Source: JBBQVZ01 sp963695975
GTDB lineage: Bacteria; Actinomycetota; UBA4738; HRBIN12
NCBI GenBank assembly: GCA_963695975.1
Contig: CAVOIB010000001.1
Span: forward strand, 62,001-126,000
Length of the DNA: 64,000 nt
Reading direction: 5' to 3'
The position numbers and the translations under genes were made by a program. A model generated the notes under the pieces. That model was not told the DNA's origin and did no database searches. It worked only from the letters and a program-made list of their open reading frames with translations. Each line of letters begins with the position of its first letter. The first letter of the stretch is position 1. Shown one piece after another: positions 8,754 to 17,305 of the stretch.

Positions 8754-9143
8754 ATGTCCCAACTTGGATCACTCGGTTCGAGCGTGCTCGTCGTCGACGA
8801 CGAGCCGCAGGTCGTATGGGTCCTCCAGTTCAGCCTGGAGGCCGAGGGCTACACGACGTTCGCGGCGCGGGACGGCGCGCAAGCCCTCACCGCGATCGCC
8901 GAGCACCACCCGAAGCTCATGGTGCTCGACATCATGATGCCGACGATGGACGGGTGGAGCGTGCTCGAGGAGATGATGCAGCTACCGCGCGAGGAGCGGC
9001 CACGCGTGATCGTCGTCTCCGCCATGTCGAACCTGCGCGACCGCGCGAAGGCCGCCGAGATGGGCGCGGATGCGTTCGTGCCGAAGCCGTTCAACGTCGA
9101 CGACCTGCTCGGCGTGCTGCACGATCTGGATCTCGCCGTCTAG
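8754..9143 (+). CDS. Single-domain response regulator, second copy
   Basis: Receiver of 129 residues closely similar to the preceding one over its whole length (shared VDDEPQVVWVLQ, DIMMPT.DGWSVLEE and PKPFNV motifs), so the two arose by tandem duplication. Phospho-acceptor Asp in VLDIMMPTMDGW near residue 56; conserved Lys in VPKPFNVDDL. It has its own promoter box and is separated from its twin by a hairpin, so the two can be expressed independently. Confidence 0.9.
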   Translation: MSQLGSLGSSVLVVDDEPQVVWVLQFSLEAEGYTTFAARDGAQALTAIAEHHPKLMVLDIMMPTMDGWSVLEEMMQLPREERPRVIVVSAMSNLRDRAKAAEMGADAFVPKPFNVDDLLGVLHDLDLAV

Positions 9144-9158
9144 TCTGTTACAGACTAG
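9140..9158. terminator. Bidirectional hairpin over two stop codons
   Basis: Inverted repeat CTAGTCTG / CAGACTAG with a TTA loop between two convergent genes. It includes the TAG stop of the plus-strand regulator (9141-9143) and the TAG stop of the minus-strand gene (9155-9157). Confidence 0.6.
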
Positions 9159-9559
9159 TGCGCGAACCGTTGGTTCGGTGACGTCACCACCGTCGTTCCT
9201 GCCGCGCGGCAGGTGAGCACGGGTTCGTCGAGGAACTCGGCCGCCGACTCGCTGATGTCGCCCCGCGGTCCTCCGATCTTCCATACCTCGAACTCGCAGG
9301 TGCGGCTGGAGTTGCCGACTCGCACGATCCGCCCCTTCGCTTCGATCCAGTCGCCGGCGTACAGCGGCGCGAGGAACTCGACGGAGTCGTACGCGCGGAA
9401 GAGTCCTTCGTCCCCGTCGTAGCGCATCGCGAGCTCGGTGATCAGGTCGCCGATGATCTCGAGCTGCTTGGCGCCTGCCACGAGGTTCCCGCCGTAATGG
9501 GCGTCCTCGCTCCCGAGTCGGCGCCGGATGAACGCGCTGGGAAGGTCGTTCTCGCTCAC
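9155..9559 (-). CDS. 3-aminobutyryl-/beta-alanyl-CoA ammonia-lyase-like hotdog protein
   Basis: Hotdog-fold protein of 134 residues. The stretch DAHYGGNLVAGAK, the following GD..TEL and DSVEFLAPLYAGDWIE, and GNSSRTCEFEVWK match what I know of clostridial beta-alanyl-CoA and 3-aminobutyryl-CoA ammonia lyases, which remove ammonia from 3-aminoacyl-CoA to give an enoyl-CoA. GTG start at 9559, overlapping the upstream stop by four bases. It is the last gene of the minus-strand operon. Other lysine-fermentation genes are not seen here, so the physiological substrate is open. Confidence 0.75.
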   Translation of the reverse strand: MSENDLPSAFIRRRLGSEDAHYGGNLVAGAKQLEIIGDLITELAMRYDGDEGLFRAYDSVEFLAPLYAGDWIEAKGRIVRVGNSSRTCEFEVWKIGGPRGDISESAAEFLDEPVLTCRAAGTTVVTSPNQRFAH

Positions 9560-9783
9560 GGTGGCTCCTTCGCGACCTCGGGGATCACCTTGCCGTGGCG
9601 CACGCCGCGTGCTGGCACCCGGACCACCTCGCCCGTCTTCCTTCGGACGAAGTACGTCTCCGCGCCCTGATCCCATCGTTCGAACACCCCAACCGCCTCA
9701 GAGAGGTAGCCGTTGGGGAGCTCGAACTGGAACGTCACGCGTCTGCCCACGTCATCGGGTGTCACGAGGTTCGTGCCGCGCAT
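9556..9783 (-). CDS. Small SH3-like barrel protein
   Basis: Protein of 75 residues with the pattern VGRRVTFQFELPNGY, GVFERWDQGAE and GEVVRVPARGV. It resembles the small N-terminal SH3-like domain that precedes the acetyltransferase domain in actinobacterial proteins of the Rv0428c type, here standing alone. Its stop overlaps the start of the lyase-like gene by four bases (9556-9559). It lies 30 bases after the phosphorylase gene. Function unknown; the domain match is from memory of the pattern. Confidence 0.6.
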   Translation of the reverse strand: MRGTNLVTPDDVGRRVTFQFELPNGYLSEAVGVFERWDQGAETYFVRRKTGEVVRVPARGVRHGKVIPEVAKEPP

Positions 9784-9813
9784 GGCGGGAGGATACCGGA
9801 CGTGCGAGCCCGC

Positions 9814-10590
9814 TCAGTCGGGCGGCATCCGAAGGCACGCCTCGGCCGCCAGGCGGAACAGCAGCTCGCGGCCGGAGGCGTGATCGTTCCAGTCGCGCGG
9901 ATCCCAGGCGTCCCCCGACAGATCGTCGCCTGCGTACAGCAGGTGTCCGAACGAGACGCCGCGGAACGCCGCGACCGCGAAGAACGCCGCCGCCTCCATC
10001 TCCACGGTGAGACAGCCCTCGGCAACCCGGCGATCCACCTTGCCCCGTGTCTCGCGGTAGAGGCCGTCGGTCGTCCACGTCTTCCCGGTGACGAACGGCA
10101 CGTGGTGACGCTCGAGGGTGGCGACGATCGCGTCCACCGTCTGACGCGTCGGCTCCACCTCGCGCGCGGCCGGCAGGTAGTGGTAGGAGGTGCCCTCGTC
10201 GCGGATCGCGCTCGTTGGCACCACGACGTGGCCGAGAGCGACATCGGGTACCAGCACGCCGGCGCCGCCGCACGCGACGAACGTCCTGCACCCCCGCGCG
10301 ATCATCTCCTCGAGGAACCCGGCGGCGAGCGGCGCCCCGACGCCTGGATGGACGAGCGCCAGACGTCGGCCCTCGATCTCAAGCTCGTAGATCGGGTTGC
10401 GGCCGATCTCGGACTCGACGTGATCCACGACGCGGGACTCGTGTTCGGCGACGACCTGCTCGATCACGTCCTGGAAGAAGCAGAGGACCGCGTGGGTGGG
10501 CACGTCGATCGGTTCGATCATCTCCGAGGGCTCGATCACGGCCGTCGGCGCGGGATCGAACTCGAGGATCGGTGGGCGTTCCTCGCTCAC
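9814..10590 (-). CDS. Nucleoside phosphorylase family protein
   Basis: Protein of 258 residues of the purine/uridine phosphorylase superfamily. Typical parts are GVGAPLAAGFLEEMIARGC, the phosphate/ribose segment CGGAGVLVPDVALGHVVVP and the substrate-binding VEMEAAAFFAVA near residue 200. GTG at 10590 is taken as start because it overlaps the upstream stop by four bases; the frame is open further upstream into the transporter gene, but that part is antisense-like noise. Base specificity cannot be told. Probably salvage or catabolism of nucleosides. Confidence 0.82.
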   Translation of the reverse strand: MSEERPPILEFDPAPTAVIEPSEMIEPIDVPTHAVLCFFQDVIEQVVAEHESRVVDHVESEIGRNPIYELEIEGRRLALVHPGVGAPLAAGFLEEMIARGCRTFVACGGAGVLVPDVALGHVVVPTSAIRDEGTSYHYLPAAREVEPTRQTVDAIVATLERHHVPFVTGKTWTTDGLYRETRGKVDRRVAEGCLTVEMEAAAFFAVAAFRGVSFGHLLYAGDDLSGDAWDPRDWNDHASGRELLFRLAAEACLRMPPD

Positions 10591-11522
10591 GAGACGCGCT
10601 CCCGCCGGGAGGCGAGCGCGGCGCCGAGGATCACGAGCCCGATCCCGAGGACCGACAGAGGATGGACCGATTCCCCGAGGAAGATCGCGCCGAGCAGCAG
10701 CGCGACCACGGGGATGAGGTAAGTGGCTATGGATGCTCGCGTCGAACCGACGCGGGAGACCAGGTGCCCCATCAGCACGAACGCCAGGCCCGTCCCTAGG
10801 ACTCCGAGAGCCGTGACCGCGATGAACGATGGCCAGGCGAACGTGGAGTCGCCGAGGCCAACGATCCCGAGCGGCGCCGTCCAGATCGACGCCCATGCCA
10901 ACATCCGGGCCATAACAGGAAGCGACCCGTACCGCTGCGTGAGCGGAGCCGCGATGTTGATGGCGAACCCGTAACAGACCGTCGCGAGGAGCCCCATGAC
11001 GACGCCGATCGCCTCGCTGGATCCGGCGCTGAGTGAGGGAAGCGCGATCGCGGCGACGCCGACGAAGCCGATCGCGAGGCCGATGGCTTGGATCCGACCC
11101 GGTGGCCGGCGGAGCATCACGGCGCCGATGACGCCCGCGAAGATCGGCAGGGCGCCGTTCAACAGGCCGGTGAGGCCGGAGGTGATGTGCTGTTCTGCAA
11201 GTGGGAAGAGCGTGAACGGGATCGCGACCCAGAGCACCGAGAGCACGATGAGCCGGCGCCGGTCGGCGCGGTCAACAGGCGACCTTGCGGCGGGCACGAG
11301 CCACAACGCTGACGCTCCGAAGAGGATCCGCAGCGACGTGATCAAGCCTGGCGCGAAGGCGTCCAGCCCGATCCGGATGAACAGGAACGACGACCCCCAG
11401 ATGCAACCGATCGCCAGGAAGAGGCCCCAGTCGAGCGGCGTGAACGCGCCGGCGTGCGTCCCGTGGCTGGTGGTCAGAACGACACGACGCGTCGAGCCGC
11501 GTGCGGGTTCGGATGCGCTCAT
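10587..11522 (-). CDS. EamA/DMT-family transporter
   Basis: Integral membrane protein of 311 residues with about ten hydrophobic segments in two homologous halves, as in the drug/metabolite exporter family. The first EamA repeat begins with GLFLAIGCIWGSSFLFIRIG and the second with VVMGLLATVCYGFAINIAAPL. ATG at 11522 overlaps the stop of the preceding gene (ATGA). The cargo is unknown; an in-frame start a few codons later is possible, as the first 25 residues are not part of the fold. Confidence 0.85.
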   Translation of the reverse strand: MSASEPARGSTRRVVLTTSHGTHAGAFTPLDWGLFLAIGCIWGSSFLFIRIGLDAFAPGLITSLRILFGASALWLVPAARSPVDRADRRRLIVLSVLWVAIPFTLFPLAEQHITSGLTGLLNGALPIFAGVIGAVMLRRPPGRIQAIGLAIGFVGVAAIALPSLSAGSSEAIGVVMGLLATVCYGFAINIAAPLTQRYGSLPVMARMLAWASIWTAPLGIVGLGDSTFAWPSFIAVTALGVLGTGLAFVLMGHLVSRVGSTRASIATYLIPVVALLLGAIFLGESVHPLSVLGIGLVILGAALASRRERVS

Positions 11523-12433
11523 CGGAGTCGTGCGATGGAACCCGCGGGAGGCTCCGGATATGCCTCCGGATGTACAGCCCAGGCGAGGATCTCCAAGCCA
11601 TCAACGATACGCGGGCCGGGTCGCGAGAAGAACGACGTGGCGTCCACCGCGAACACGTTGCCGTTACGCGCGGCGGGCGTGTCGGCGAAGTCCGGTTGTG
11701 CGAGGAGGGCGGCACCCTCCTCCTCGGCTTCCTCCAGGTAGTAGCCGCACGGCATCGAGATGATGACCTCCGGGTTCTCGTCGCGGATCTGGCGCCAGGT
11801 CACCACTTTGGACGGCTCGCCTTTGGTGTTCAGTACGTTCACGCCGCCGGCCGTTTCGACCATCTCGGGCACCCAGTGGCCCGCGACGAACGGAGGCTCC
11901 GACCAGTCCAGGCAGAACACACGGATCGTCGGAAGGCGCAAGGCGACCTCCTTCACGTGCGCGATGCGCGCCCGCGCAGCGGCGGTCAACTCGCTGGCTC
12001 GCTCATTTCGGTCCAGCGCGGCGCCAACGGTCGTGATCTGACCGACCACGTCGTCGAGGGTGTGGGGATCGAGCGAGAGCACCGTGGCGTCGGGCAGGCC
12101 GAGCTCGTCCAGCGCTCGTTGCACCTCACCGCTCGGCACCGCGCACACGCGGCATAGATCCTGCGTGAGGATCACGTCGGGTCGTTCGCGGCGCAGGAGG
12201 TCACGGTCCAAGACATAGAGCGGCTCCCGGGCGTCCATGCGCCGGCGGACGGCCGCGTCGATCTCGCGCGACATGAGCGGCCGGCCCTGGGGCAGCGCGC
12301 TTCGCGACACAACCGGCTTGGTCACCGCGTCCGGAGGGAAGTCGCACTCGTCGGTCACGCCGATCAGATCGTCGCCCAGCCCGAGGGCGTACACGATCTC
12401 CGTGGCGGCCGGCAGGAGCGAGGCGATCCTCAT
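11519..12433 (-). CDS. Cobalamin-binding (BtuF-like) helical backbone protein
   Basis: Protein of 304 residues of the periplasmic-binding BtuF/FepB fold, beginning RIASLLPAATEIVYALGLGD, followed by GVTDECDFPPDA, a CRVCAVP motif and PDVILTQDL. It has no signal peptide or lipobox, unlike true import partners, so it is likely cytosolic or bound otherwise. It overlaps E2 upstream and the EamA gene downstream by four bases each. Corrinoid binding is what annotated relatives suggest; no BtuCD transporter genes are present here. Confidence 0.75.
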   Translation of the reverse strand: MRIASLLPAATEIVYALGLGDDLIGVTDECDFPPDAVTKPVVSRSALPQGRPLMSREIDAAVRRRMDAREPLYVLDRDLLRRERPDVILTQDLCRVCAVPSGEVQRALDELGLPDATVLSLDPHTLDDVVGQITTVGAALDRNERASELTAAARARIAHVKEVALRLPTIRVFCLDWSEPPFVAGHWVPEMVETAGGVNVLNTKGEPSKVVTWRQIRDENPEVIISMPCGYYLEEAEEEGAALLAQPDFADTPAARNGNVFAVDATSFFSRPGPRIVDGLEILAWAVHPEAYPEPPAGSIARLR

Positions 12434-13515
12434 CGCGGCAGATCTCGCAGTCGGAGATCGTCTTCCAGGATGGTCACCAGTTCCGTGAGCGCCCGGCCGA
12501 CCGCCGCGCCGTCGATCACCCGATGGTCGAACGTGAGCGAGATCGTGCATGCGGGCCGTGCGACCACGGCGCCGTTCACGACGAGCGCCCTCGGTTGGAT
12601 CACGCCGAGGGCCACCGTCACGGCGTTCCCGGGATTGAGGAGCGGCGTGCCCGCCTCCGAACCGTAGGAGCCCGTGTTGCTGACGCCGATCGTGGCGCCC
12701 GTCACCTCGTCGGGGTGGAGATGTCCGCCCCGGGCGGACTCCGCCAGCCGCCGGATCTCGGCGGCGATCGCGGTGACGCCCATCGCCTGCGCGTCCCGCA
12801 CGACCGGGACCACCAGCCCGCGATCGGTGTCGGCGGCGATCCCGACGTGCACGTGATCGGGCACGCGGATCGCGTCGTCGGCCCAGGAGGCGTTGATGAG
12901 CGGATGGCCGGCGCAGGTCCGTACGAGCGCCGCCACGAACACCGGCAACGGGGAGACCTCCAGCTCGCGTCGGTAGGCGTCGAGCGCCGTGCAGTCGAGC
13001 GTCCGGAACGTGGTGACCTGGGGGATGGCGGCGACCTCCGACAGCCGTCGCGCGATGGTGCGCCTGACCGCGTTCACGGCCATCCGTTCGGATCCGGACG
13101 CCGCAGTGCCGCCCCCGGCGGCCGCCCGAACGTCGTCGGCGGTGACGCGGCCCCCCGGCCCGGATCCGGAGACGTTCCCCAGTTCGACGCCGATCTCTTT
13201 CGCCAGCTTCCGCACGGCCGGGGTGGCGCCGGCGGGCGCGGCCGTTGCCGGAACAGCGGCGGCAGCCTCCTCGCTCGCCACCGAGAACGTCACCAGCGGC
13301 GCGCCGACCGCGATGGTCTCGCCGACCGACCCGTGCAGCGAAGCGACACGCCCGCTCATGGGAGATGGGATCTCGACGGTCGCCTTCGCGGTCTCCACCT
13401 CGACGAGCGGCTGGTCGAGCTCGACGTCGTCGCCCTCGGCGACGAGCCATCCCACGATCTCGCCGTCCTCCAACCCTTCGCCGAGATCCGGCATGGCGAA
13501 CACCCGCTCGGCCAT
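12430..13515 (-). CDS. 2-oxoacid dehydrogenase E2 (acyltransferase)
   Basis: Dihydrolipoamide acyltransferase of 361 residues. Domains in order: lipoyl domain with the modified Lys in VETAKATVEIP (residue about 44), a peripheral-subunit binding domain (TPAVRKLAKEIGVEL, GPGGRVTADDV, about 105-135) and a catalytic domain ending with the active-site motif FDHRVIDG near residue 330. Only one lipoyl domain and short linkers. The ATG shares one base with the E1 beta stop. Together with E1 it most likely forms a branched-chain 2-oxoacid dehydrogenase; E3 is not in the window. Confidence 0.93.
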   Translation of the reverse strand: MAERVFAMPDLGEGLEDGEIVGWLVAEGDDVELDQPLVEVETAKATVEIPSPMSGRVASLHGSVGETIAVGAPLVTFSVASEEAAAAVPATAAPAGATPAVRKLAKEIGVELGNVSGSGPGGRVTADDVRAAAGGGTAASGSERMAVNAVRRTIARRLSEVAAIPQVTTFRTLDCTALDAYRRELEVSPLPVFVAALVRTCAGHPLINASWADDAIRVPDHVHVGIAADTDRGLVVPVVRDAQAMGVTAIAAEIRRLAESARGGHLHPDEVTGATIGVSNTGSYGSEAGTPLLNPGNAVTVALGVIQPRALVVNGAVVARPACTISLTFDHRVIDGAAVGRALTELVTILEDDLRLRDLPR

Positions 13516-14489
13516 CAGTACGTCACCGTCCGGCGCACGGCCTCGGCGATCCGTTCGACGCTTGGCAGGTAGTGCTGCTCCAGCGACGCCGGCGGATATG
13601 GCGTGTCCCACCCGGTCACTCGCGCGACCGGCGCCTCCAGATGATCGAACGCCTCGTCCATCACGCGCGCCGCGATCTCCGCGCCCATCCCGAGCGTCCG
13701 CGCGGCCTCGTGCACGACGACCACCCGCCCCGTCTCGCGGACGCACCGCCCGATCAGGCCCAGGTCGAGCGGCGACAGCGACCGAAGGTCGACGACGCGG
13801 GCCTCGATCCCCTCCGCGGCGAGCGCGTCGGCCGCCTCGACCGAACGCGCGACCATCGCGCCGTACGTCACGATCGCGCAGCCGTCGCCCCCGCGGACGA
13901 TCCGCCCCTCGCCGATGCCCGGGCCCTCGACGGTCAACTCGCCGTCTTCCTTCGTCCAATAGCGGGCCTTGGGCTCCAGCACGATCACCGGGTCGGGGTC
14001 GGCGATCGCCAGGCGGAGCAACCGGTACGCGTCCAGCGGCGACGAAGGCACGACGACCTTCAAGCCGGCCGTATGAACGTAGTAGGTCTCCGGGCTCTCG
14101 CCATGGTGCTCCTTCCCGCGGATCCCGCCGAACGAGGGGATCCGGATCGTGATCGGCATCTCGACGCGGCCGCGCGTGCGCTCGCGGTACTTGGCCACGT
14201 GGCTGATCACCTGGTCGAGCGCCGGGTAGCTGAACCCGTCGAACTGCAACTCGACGACCGCCTTCCATCCGGCCAGCGCCAGGCCGACCGCGGCGCCGGT
14301 CATCGCCGCCTCCGCGATCGGCGTGTCGAACACGCGCTCGGCGCCGAACTCCTCCTGCAACCCGTCGGTGACGCGGAACACCCCGCCGAGCGCCCCGACG
14401 TCCTCTCCGTAGACGAGGACGCGCGGATCCTCGGCGAGCGCGTGCCGGAGCGCGGCGTTCAGCGCGGCCGACATCGTGATCTCAGGCAT
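13515..14489 (-). CDS. 2-oxoacid dehydrogenase E1 beta
   Basis: Transketolase-type beta subunit of 324 residues. Typical parts are the start MSAALNAALRHALAEDPRV, GEDVGALGGVFRVTDGLQ, FDTPIAEAAMTGAAVGLALAG and the KEHHGESPETYYVHTAGLKV region. Similarity is to branched-chain (BkdB-like) rather than AceE-type enzymes. ATG 14489 overlaps the end of E1 alpha by eight bases; the frame is open upstream but the family N-terminus starts here. Pairs with E1 alpha in an alpha2-beta2 thiamine diphosphate enzyme. Confidence 0.93.
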   Translation of the reverse strand: MPEITMSAALNAALRHALAEDPRVLVYGEDVGALGGVFRVTDGLQEEFGAERVFDTPIAEAAMTGAAVGLALAGWKAVVELQFDGFSYPALDQVISHVAKYRERTRGRVEMPITIRIPSFGGIRGKEHHGESPETYYVHTAGLKVVVPSSPLDAYRLLRLAIADPDPVIVLEPKARYWTKEDGELTVEGPGIGEGRIVRGGDGCAIVTYGAMVARSVEAADALAAEGIEARVVDLRSLSPLDLGLIGRCVRETGRVVVVHEAARTLGMGAEIAARVMDEAFDHLEAPVARVTGWDTPYPPASLEQHYLPSVERIAEAVRRTVTY

Positions 14490-15546
14490 CGCCGAGCGCC
14501 TCCGCTCGCTGGCGCAGGAACGCCGGCGGCGGATCCGCGTACGTCCAGTCGAACATCCACTCGGTTGGCGGCGCCTCGGTGGCGACGAGGTCCGCGCGGA
14601 TCTGGGCGACGCGCGCGCCAGCCTGCGCTTCGCAGTCCGCGACGAACACCTCGTCGGCGTGACCGGCCGCGAGGAGCCACGCCCGGTACCGCTCGATCGG
14701 ATCCTGCGCGCGCCAGCGTTCGACCTCGGCCTCGTCACGGTAGCGGCCGGCGTCGTCGGCGGTCGTGTGCGGTCCCATGCGGTAGGTCATCGCCTCGATC
14801 AGCGTGGGTCCCTCGCCGGCGCGCGCGCGCGTCACGGCCTCCTTCGTCACCTGATAGACGGCGAGGACGTCGTTCCCGTCCACGCGTACCCCGGGGAAGC
14901 CGTAGCCTTCGGCGCGCTTCCAGATCTCGCCGGTGGTCTGCGACGTGGTCGGCACGCTGATCGCCCACCCGTTGTTCTGGCAGAACAGGATCGCCGGCGA
15001 GCCGAACACCGATGCCATGTTCGCGGCCTCGTGGAAGTCGCCCTCGCTCGCTGAGCCGTCGCCGAAGTACGCGATCGCGCACGCCGAGATCCCGTCGAGC
15101 CGGAGCCCCATCGCGTAGCCGACGGCGTGCGCGATCTGGGTCGCGGTCGGCACGCAGATCGGCGCGAACCGCGTGGCGCGCGGATCGTACGGGCCTCCGT
15201 GCCAGGTTCCCCGGTGGTAGTGGAGGTACTGCACGGGATCCACCCCTCGGACGAGGGCCACCGCCAGTTCGCGGAAGGACGGGAACACGAAGTCGTCGGC
15301 CCCGAGTGCGAACGCCGAGCCAACCTGGGCGGCCTCCTGGCCTTCGAACGGCGGGTAGACGGTCAGCTCCCCCTGGCGCTGGAGCGCGAAACAGGCGCGA
15401 TCCAGCTGGCGCGCGAGCAGCATCCAGCGCAACAGCTCTCGGAGCTCGTCGGGCTCGAGCCCGACGTCGGGATCCCCGGTGGGGGTGCCGTCGGGCGCGA
15501 TGAGACGGAACGGCTCGCTGCCGCCCCGGGGATCGATTGCTGCCAA
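14482..15546 (-). CDS. 2-oxoacid dehydrogenase E1 alpha
   Basis: Thiamine diphosphate subunit of about 354 residues. The TPP motif runs from FGDGSASEGDFHEA to NNGWAIS (residues about 185-225), and PFEGQEAAQVG and ATQIAHAVGYAMG are E1 alpha signatures. No ATG or GTG fits; TTG 15546 is chosen because AGGAG (15555-15559) lies eight bases before it. A TTG at 15612 would extend into the divergent gene and lacks a ribosome site. First gene of the eight-gene minus-strand unit; C-terminal part conserved. Confidence 0.9.
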   Translation of the reverse strand: MAAIDPRGGSEPFRLIAPDGTPTGDPDVGLEPDELRELLRWMLLARQLDRACFALQRQGELTVYPPFEGQEAAQVGSAFALGADDFVFPSFRELAVALVRGVDPVQYLHYHRGTWHGGPYDPRATRFAPICVPTATQIAHAVGYAMGLRLDGISACAIAYFGDGSASEGDFHEAANMASVFGSPAILFCQNNGWAISVPTTSQTTGEIWKRAEGYGFPGVRVDGNDVLAVYQVTKEAVTRARAGEGPTLIEAMTYRMGPHTTADDAGRYRDEAEVERWRAQDPIERYRAWLLAAGHADEVFVADCEAQAGARVAQIRADLVATEAPPTEWMFDWTYADPPPAFLRQRAEALGDA

Positions 15547-15600
15547 GGCTTCAGCTCCTGCGCCGGGAACGCCGAGAGCATAGGGGATGGCGCCGTTCGC

Positions 15601-15606
15601 TAGACT
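15601..15606 (+). promoter_or_regulatory. -10 box TAGACT, leaderless start
   Basis: TAGACT with seven bases before the GTG at 15614. It argues against the ATG at 15587, which lies upstream of the box, and for a leaderless transcript from about 15613. Confidence 0.55.
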
Positions 15607-15613
15607 CCGCAAC

Positions 15614-16420
15614 GTGGTTCCCAGCGCCTACCTCCGGGTGTTCCAGCCGATCGATGCGTTCGAGCGTCACGAGCAAGCGCACTGGGAGCGCTACCTGGTG
15701 GATGGGACACGCTCGGTGGCCTTCCGCCCGCGATACGTCGACCGTGCGACGAGCGGACGCCTGGGGATGATGGCGCCGGCGGACGGCGAACACGCGGAGG
15801 TCAGAGTGATCGACGGCCGGACCTACGTGAGCCCGTGGCGGATGCGTCTCCGCGTGCTGGCCTCGCTGCTGTCGTTCGTGGAGTCGGCGCCGCTGGAGCT
15901 CTCTGAGCAGTTCGTCTCGAAGCAGGACGCGAAACGTGCGGCGAAGGAGCTGAACAAGATGCGGCGGCGGGACCCGCATACCGTCGCGTTCGTGCATCAG
16001 AGCCCCTGGCACGTGCCGATCCGGTGGTTCGTCTTGTTCGACGACGGCGAACGGTGGCTGGGCGAGGACGAGTTCGGGCGGACACGACTCCGGTATCGGA
16101 CCACGGCGCGCCGGGCGATGCGCAGGGCGGAGCGCGCGGTCCCGGTCTTACGGCGGACCGACCTGGGCCCGATCTCCGAGCTCATCGTCGACCTGCACCA
16201 GTGGCTCGCGGCGTTCGATCAAGCCTCGCTGTTGGAGCTCGACTACGCGACGCTCTGCGACTTCATGACGTGGGACGAACTCGACGACGATCGGTCGTCG
16301 CGCGATCTTCACGAGGCGCTCGACGCGCTGGAGCGCGAAGAGTTCCCGCGCTCGGCGGACATCTACCAGGGTGTGTTGACGCACTGGGCCGAGGTCCGCA
16401 GCCGCGAGATCATGAACTGA
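15614..16420 (+). CDS. Conserved hypothetical protein
   Basis: Soluble protein of 268 residues from GTG 15614; the in-frame ATG 15587 is before the predicted promoter box. It starts VPSAYLRVFQPIDAFERHE and has a basic middle (about 100-170) and an acidic, helical C-terminus with DLHEALDALEREEFPRSAD. No catalytic motif or membrane segment can be seen. I recall no named family with confidence. It is divergent from the oxoacid dehydrogenase operon and 21 bases before an SDR gene, so the two may be co-transcribed. Confidence 0.72.
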   Translation: MVPSAYLRVFQPIDAFERHEQAHWERYLVDGTRSVAFRPRYVDRATSGRLGMMAPADGEHAEVRVIDGRTYVSPWRMRLRVLASLLSFVESAPLELSEQFVSKQDAKRAAKELNKMRRRDPHTVAFVHQSPWHVPIRWFVLFDDGERWLGEDEFGRTRLRYRTTARRAMRRAERAVPVLRRTDLGPISELIVDLHQWLAAFDQASLLELDYATLCDFMTWDELDDDRSSRDLHEALDALEREEFPRSADIYQGVLTHWAEVRSREIMN

Positions 16421-16441
16421 TCTGGAAAGGGCCGTGGCGCG

Positions 16442-17260
16442 ATGCCGACGGCAACGTTCATCGTGACTGGCGCGACCGGGGCGATCGGGGGCGCGGCGGC
16501 GCAGTCGCTGGCCAATGGTGGATCGACCGTCGTCCTGGTGACCCGCAACGAAGGACGAGCGGAGCCGGTTCGTGAGCGGGTCGAACGTGCCGGTGGCACG
16601 GCCGAGATAGCGGTGGCCGACCTGGCGCGACCGGAGTCGGTCCGAGCGTTCGTCGCGTCGTTCCGCGAAGCCCACGAGCGACTCGACGGACTGGTCAACT
16701 GCGCCGCGGTCATGACGCGGGACCGCACCTTGACACCGGAGGGCGTCGAGCTGATGTTCGCGACCAACCACCTGGGTCCGTTCCTCCTGACGAACCTCCT
16801 CTTGCCGTCGCTGGAGACCGGCGGGCCGGCTCGGGTCCTCACGGTGTCAGCGCCGTCCACGGTTGCGGTCGACCTGGATGACTTGCAGAGCGAGCGATCC
16901 TTCCGCGGGATGCGTGCGTTCGGCGCTTCGAAGACGGCGAACCTGTTGTTCACGTTCGCGCTCGCGCGGCGACTCGACCCAGCCGAAGTGACGGCGAACG
17001 CGTTGCATCCCGGACTCGTCAAGTCGTCGCTCACGAGAGAGATGCCCGGACCGGCCCGCGGCGTCATGCGGTTGGTCTCGGCAGAGCCGGCCCACGCGGG
17101 TGACACGATCGGCGAGCTCATGACCTCACCGCGTTTCGCGGGCGTTACGGGTCGCTTCTTCAAGGGAACGCGCCCGATCGAACCACCCAAGGTGGCCTCG
17201 GACGAAGCCGCCCAGGAACGGCTGTGGGAAGAGAGCGCCCGCCTCACGGGGTTGGGCTGA
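16442..17260 (+). CDS. Short-chain dehydrogenase/reductase
   Basis: SDR-family oxidoreductase of 272 residues. The dinucleotide loop is VTGATGAIGGAAA (TGxxxGxG, residues 8-20). The NNAG position reads LVNCAAV and the usual YxxxK is replaced in register by a region GMRAFGASKTANL, with Lys kept but Tyr not obvious (Phe at that place). It resembles retinol-dehydrogenase/WWOX-like SDRs. The altered Tyr makes normal catalysis uncertain. It ends just before a truncated oxidoreductase piece and the tRNA block. Confidence 0.82.
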   Translation: MPTATFIVTGATGAIGGAAAQSLANGGSTVVLVTRNEGRAEPVRERVERAGGTAEIAVADLARPESVRAFVASFREAHERLDGLVNCAAVMTRDRTLTPEGVELMFATNHLGPFLLTNLLLPSLETGGPARVLTVSAPSTVAVDLDDLQSERSFRGMRAFGASKTANLLFTFALARRLDPAEVTANALHPGLVKSSLTREMPGPARGVMRLVSAEPAHAGDTIGELMTSPRFAGVTGRFFKGTRPIEPPKVASDEAAQERLWEESARLTGLG

Positions 17261-17305
17261 CCAGGATGACGGGACGCCAGTTCACGACCGGAGGGGAGGC
17301 ACAGC

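Noticed and set aside
10591..10896. Upstream extension of the nucleoside phosphorylase frame
   Set aside because: It lies over the EamA gene in another frame and lacks similarity; the overlapping GTG at 10590 is the sound start.
15547..15612. TTG start at 15612 for E1 alpha
   Set aside because: No ribosome site, and it would overlap the divergent gene and its promoter box; TTG 15546 has AGGAG.
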